A stretch of DNA of 15,806 bases, taken from SZUA-35 sp037969565 (GTDB lineage Bacteria > Actinomycetota > Acidimicrobiia > Acidimicrobiales > SZUA-35). Positions 13,306 through 15,806 of this stretch are shown here, one piece after another. The stretch lies in the NCBI GenBank assembly GCA_037969565.1, contig JBBKXQ010000036.1:1-15806 (forward strand). Reading direction: 5' to 3'. Below the pieces are notes generated by a model. That model ran no database searches. It worked only from the letters and a program-made list of their open reading frames with translations, and was not told where the DNA came from. The translations under genes and the position numbers were made by a program. The first letter of the stretch is position 1. Each line of letters opens with the position of its first letter.

Positions 13306-13334
13306 GGAAGGGGTGCCGGAATCTCGTCGTTCAT
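13302..13334 (-). promoter_or_regulatory. Possible 10-codon leader ORF overlapping dipeptidase start
   Basis: On the minus strand an ATG at 13334 opens a frame reading MNDEIPAPLP and ends at a TGA (13304-13302) that overlaps the dipeptidase ATG as ATGA. The dipeptidase has no Shine-Dalgarno of its own, so translation could arrive by termination-reinitiation from this leader. The leader also lacks a clear ribosome site and might be read from a leaderless message. It is weak evidence on its own. Confidence 0.22.
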
Positions 13335-13409
13335 GGCCAAAGTCTGGCAGGTGGGAATCAGGCCAGCGCTTTGCGTGCGATCAGGTTCGCCGAGCGCAAG
13401 ACTCAGCTG

Positions 13410-14243
13410 ATGAACGAGTCATCGCCGACCGTGATCGTTGCCCGCCGAGCGAAGGCGGGAAAGGAAGTCGAGTTCCAGGAGTGGAACGACGAGATCCGGG
13501 CCGCGGCCGGTCAATTCCCTGGGTATCTCGGTTCTGAGGCGCAACCGCCCGATGACGCACATCCCGATGAGTGGATGATTGTCTACCGCTTCGATTCCCA
13601 GCCGAACTTGGACGCTTGGCTGACGTCGCAGAAGCGGGCTGCACTCATGGCGGCGGGAGAAGCACTCATCGATGGTCCGACCCGGGAGCAGCGGTTGGCT
13701 CGACCGAACGATGACGGTCAGGTCGTCACTGCGGTCATGTCGCAATTGATACAACCCGACGACATCGCCGAGTTTCGCAAAGCCGAGGTTCTGATCGGTT
13801 TGGCGATGAGCTCATTTCCGGGTTTCATCTCGCTCGAACACGCCGAGCCGGTGAGCGGAGTTCAGGATGATTACGTGATCACGTTCTCGTTCGCCTCTCG
13901 AGGCGACCTCGATCGATGGCTCGAGTCCAAAGAGCGCCGAGAAGTGCTCAAACTGGTTGAACCCTTCATCCAAGGCGAGCGGACCATGAACGTGGTCGGT
14001 GGCTTCGGCGGCTGGTTCGTGGCGAGGGAGGAACCTTCGCCGCCCCAATGGAAGCAAGCCACAACCGTGCTCATCGCCCTCTATCCAACGACGCTCACGT
14101 TGGGCTATCTCCAGCGAACGTTCACCCCGGACGTCCCCTGGATTCCTGGGCTGTTCGTCTCGAACGTCGTCGGTATCGCCATCCTCACCTGGGTGTTGAT
14201 GCCACCCGTCACCCGGATTCTCGGACCATGGTTACGGCGATGA
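13410..14243 (+). CDS. Tandem antibiotic-biosynthesis-monooxygenase (ABM) domain protein with membrane tail
   Basis: A 277-residue protein with two ferredoxin-like ABM domains. Domain 1 is about 6-95 (TVIVARRAKAGKEVEFQEW ... FPGYLGSEAQ ... EWMIVYRFDSQPNLDAWLTSQKR). Domain 2 is about 100-195 (VVTAVMSQLIQPDDIAEFRKA ... FPGFISLEH ... YVITFSFASRGDLDRWLESKERR). Both carry the FPG turn and the closing W-x-x-S-xx-R block. Two membrane helices follow at about 214-235 and 245-268. ABM domains act as cofactor-free monooxygenases on quinols and polyketides, or as heme-degrading IsdG-like enzymes; this membrane-anchored double form is a known actinobacterial arrangement without a settled function. The start is the ATG of MNESSPTVIV, where homology begins; no strong ribosome site is seen. 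It overlaps the MBL-fold gene by 4 bp, so the two probably act together. Confidence 0.88.
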   Translation: MNESSPTVIVARRAKAGKEVEFQEWNDEIRAAAGQFPGYLGSEAQPPDDAHPDEWMIVYRFDSQPNLDAWLTSQKRAALMAAGEALIDGPTREQRLARPNDDGQVVTAVMSQLIQPDDIAEFRKAEVLIGLAMSSFPGFISLEHAEPVSGVQDDYVITFSFASRGDLDRWLESKERREVLKLVEPFIQGERTMNVVGGFGGWFVAREEPSPPQWKQATTVLIALYPTTLTLGYLQRTFTPDVPWIPGLFVSNVVGIAILTWVLMPPVTRILGPWLRR

Positions 14244-15193
14244 GTTCACACCTCGACCATGGCCATAGCCACGAGCCACTCGACCCTCCACGGGTCGAGG
14301 AGGTAGCCGAGAACGTCTTCGCCTACATCCAACCCGACGGCACCTGGTGGATCAACAACACCGGATTTCTCGTCGCTTCTGATGGTGTCGTCGCTTTCGA
14401 CACTTGCGCAACCGAACGGCGTACTCGTTTGTTCTTGGATCACGTGCGAGAGATCACGGCCGCACCGATCCGTGTCGTGGTCAACACCCATCATCACGGC
14501 GATCACACGCATGGGAACTATCTGACCCATCCGGCCACCATCGTCGGCCACGAACGATGCCGTTCGGCGATGATCGAAAGTGGGATCGTCCACTATCCGG
14601 GGGTTTTCGGCGACCCGCCACCGAGCTGGGGTGACCTCGAGTTGGCTCCCCCGATGCTCACGTTCGCCGAACGCATGAACGTGCACGCCGGTGACATCCA
14701 TGCCGAACTGCACTACATCGGCACCCCGGCCCACACCGACAACGACGTGGTGGGGTGGTTGCCGGACCAGAAGGTGCTCTTCGCCGGTGATCTCGTGTTC
14801 AACGGCGGTACGCCGTTCGTCCTCATGGGCTCGGTGAGCGGGGCGATCAAGGCCGTCGACGCCGTGCGTGCATTTGGTGCCGAAACGATTGTCCCCGGCC
14901 ATGGACCCGTTTGCGATGCGTCCATTCTCGACTCGCTGACGAGGTACTTCGAGTTCGTGCAGGCCGTTGCCACTGACGCTCACCATTCCGGTGTCGCGCC
15001 ACTCGAGGCCGCGTTGGAAACTGATCTCGGTGAGTTCGCCGAACTCAGCGACCACGAACGCTTGGTCGGCAACCTCCATCGAGCGATGTACGAGATCGGA
15101 GGCGGCGAGCCGGGTGGTTCGATGGATCTGGGTCGGCCGATCGCCGACATGCTCGCCTTCAACAACGGTCAGCCGCTGCGCTGCTTGGCGTGA
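14240..15193 (+). CDS. Metallo-beta-lactamase-fold hydrolase
   Basis: A 317-residue MBL-superfamily enzyme. The dinuclear metal motif is THHHGDH (H84, H86, D88, H89), with H165 in TPAHTDND, D184 in FAGDLVF and H221 in VPGHGP, so the full ligand set is present. Family members hydrolyse thioesters, lactones or phosphodiesters, or act as sulfur dioxygenases; the layout (GTWWINNTGFLVASDGVVAFDT) is that of the cytosolic cyclase/quinoprotein relay-type group. A C-terminal helical extension of about 80 residues follows the last ligand. The N-terminus holds a short His-rich stretch, HLDHGHSHE (4-12), which may bind metal. ATG 14240 is chosen for the ATGA overlap with the ABM gene; ATG 14228 in frame is an alternative adding four residues. 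The substrate is unknown. Coupling to the ABM protein suggests that an oxidised product is hydrolysed. Confidence 0.92.
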   Translation: MSSHLDHGHSHEPLDPPRVEEVAENVFAYIQPDGTWWINNTGFLVASDGVVAFDTCATERRTRLFLDHVREITAAPIRVVVNTHHHGDHTHGNYLTHPATIVGHERCRSAMIESGIVHYPGVFGDPPPSWGDLELAPPMLTFAERMNVHAGDIHAELHYIGTPAHTDNDVVGWLPDQKVLFAGDLVFNGGTPFVLMGSVSGAIKAVDAVRAFGAETIVPGHGPVCDASILDSLTRYFEFVQAVATDAHHSGVAPLEAALETDLGEFAELSDHERLVGNLHRAMYEIGGGEPGGSMDLGRPIADMLAFNNGQPLRCLA

Positions 15194-15274
15194 ATCTCCG
15201 CAATCGGGCGCTCGGTGGCGTGGTCGGGCCCGCCCTGAGCGTTTGCGGGGTTGCCCTGTCGTGATCAACTTCAT

Positions 15275-15300
15275 GTTTCGAGTCCGAATGAGCTGGCTAG
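15275..15300 (+). promoter_or_regulatory. Possible SigB/SigF-like promoter before flavin reductase
   Basis: GTTT (15275-15278) and GGCTAG (15295-15300) are 16 bp apart, one base from the GGGTAG of the site at 8591-8617. Only 10 nt separate it from ATG 15311 and there is no ribosome site, so a leaderless transcript would result. This is a weak match in a 117-bp intergenic region that otherwise shows nothing. Confidence 0.25.
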
Positions 15301-15310
15301 AACCCCCTTG

Positions 15311-15806
15311 ATGTCTGTGAACGACGAGCTGCTCAACCGGGCAACGTGGAAAATTCCGAACGCTCTTGCGCTTGTCGGATCACGAAGCGGCGAGGAGCGG
15401 AACGCCATGACGACGAGCTGGATCATGCAGCTCTCGATGGAACCAGTTCTGATAGGAGTCGGAGTCGACAACACATCCGTGACCCATCGTCTCATCACCG
15501 GCGGTGGTTCGTTTACCGTGAACCTTTGGAACGCCGAGGACACCCGGGTTTTCGTGAAGTTCTCCAAACCCGCAGTTGACGACGGTTCTGCGTTGAACGG
15601 TCGAGCAGTACGAAACGCCGGGGGTGGTGCTCCGGTGTTCGACGAGGCCATCGCCTGGTTCGATTGCGAGGTTCGGCAGGCCATCGACCTCGGCACGCAC
15701 ACACTGTTCGTCGGCGAGGTCGTCGACGCCGCAATCAATGACGACGAGGCTCGGTCGGCGGCCCTGAGCGACACCCGCATGAAATATGGTGGAGTCAAGC
15801 GGGGCG
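15311..15806 (+). CDS. Flavin reductase-like / FMN-binding split-barrel protein (3' truncated by window)
   Basis: An open frame from ATG 15311 runs off the right edge after 165 complete codons with no stop. The product begins MSVNDELLNRATWKIPNALA. It carries the flavin-reductase-like signature NAMTTSWIMQLSMEP (31-45), SFTVNLWNA (67-75), FDCEVRQAIDLGTHTLFVGEVVDA (about 118-141) and RMKYGG near the edge, all typical of the FMN-binding split-barrel (flavin reductase-like) domain. Members reduce flavin with NAD(P)H to feed a two-component monooxygenase, or bind FMN in other roles. The start is supported by family alignment, since the A-x-TTSW block usually lies 25-40 residues in. There is no Shine-Dalgarno, so leaderless translation is possible. 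The substrate partner is not seen, but the neighbouring ABM protein is another redox-type enzyme. The 5' end is complete; the C-terminus is unknown. Confidence 0.88.
   Translation, partial: MSVNDELLNRATWKIPNALALVGSRSGEERNAMTTSWIMQLSMEPVLIGVGVDNTSVTHRLITGGGSFTVNLWNAEDTRVFVKFSKPAVDDGSALNGRAVRNAGGGAPVFDEAIAWFDCEVRQAIDLGTHTLFVGEVVDAAINDDEARSAALSDTRMKYGGVKRG

Noticed and set aside
14246..15274. Minus-strand frame of 342 codons opposite the MBL gene
   Set aside because: The plus strand carries all metal ligands of an MBL enzyme; the antisense frame has no motif.
15271..15798. Minus-strand frame of 175 codons at the right edge
   Set aside because: The plus strand encodes a flavin-reductase-like domain with conserved blocks, open to the edge; the minus frame is its shadow.

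Overview
The window reads as ordinary chromosomal DNA of a GC-rich actinobacterium. The WhiB-family regulator at 1903-2268, found essentially only in Actinobacteria and their phages, is the best taxonomic marker. High G/C third positions, frequent GTG-type starts and promoters without clear -35 boxes agree with this. The mix of an environmental acyl-CoA ligase, an ABM-type monooxygenase with a membrane tail, a FAS1 lipoprotein and a flavin reductase would fit Acidimicrobiia or a relative, but that lineage call is an inference. I see no rRNA, tRNA, insertion sequence, integrase or CRISPR array. Coding density is very high and no gene-free stretch exceeds about 205 bp.

Layout. (1) 10-1782, minus: a PfkB sugar kinase followed 6 bp later by a DUF1295 membrane protein. 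(2) 1903-2268, plus: a WhiB-like Fe-S regulator, divergent from the kinase. (3) 2285-5266, minus: an AMP-forming acyl-CoA ligase whose stop codon directly abuts the ATG of an unusual (p)ppGpp-synthetase-domain protein. The latter carries a C-terminal module that looks like an OST-HTH/LOTUS domain instead of the usual RSH regulatory domains. (4) 5443-6258, plus: a membrane-anchored helical protein of unknown function. (5) 6324-8468, minus: a double-length AI-2E/PerM-family membrane protein made of two fused copies. (6) 8673-12258, plus: a Lys/Arg/Ala-rich helical protein, a FAS1 lipoprotein, an ABC ATPase and an ABC-2 permease; the last three overlap by 4 bp each. (7) 12313-13305, minus: an M19-type dipeptidase/amidohydrolase. 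(8) 13410-15193, plus: a tandem-ABM protein with a membrane tail, overlapping a metallo-beta-lactamase-fold hydrolase. (9) 15311 to the right edge, plus: a flavin reductase-like protein cut by the window end.

Links between genes. The clearest functional unit is FAS1 lipoprotein - ABC ATPase - ABC-2 permease, translationally coupled and probably an export or envelope system with its own surface lipoprotein. The second is acyl-CoA ligase - alarmone synthetase, which suggests a link between fatty-acid metabolism and stringent-type signalling. Four intergenic regions carry sites resembling actinobacterial SigB/SigF stress promoters (GTTT or GNNT, 15-16 bp, GGGTAN-like): before whiB, on both sides of the 8469-8672 divergent region, and before the flavin reductase. 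With WhiB and the alarmone synthetase this gives the region a possible stress-response flavour.

A second pattern is small-scale. Short tandem duplications with 15-16 bp period sit at the 3' ends of four transcription units (2259-2288, 6202-6231, 10643-10732, 12281-12325). One has expanded to six units and encodes a Gly-Pro-Glu-Ser-Ala tail on the ABC ATPase. The strongest candidates for something not well described are the alarmone synthetase-LOTUS fusion and the FAS1-coupled exporter.
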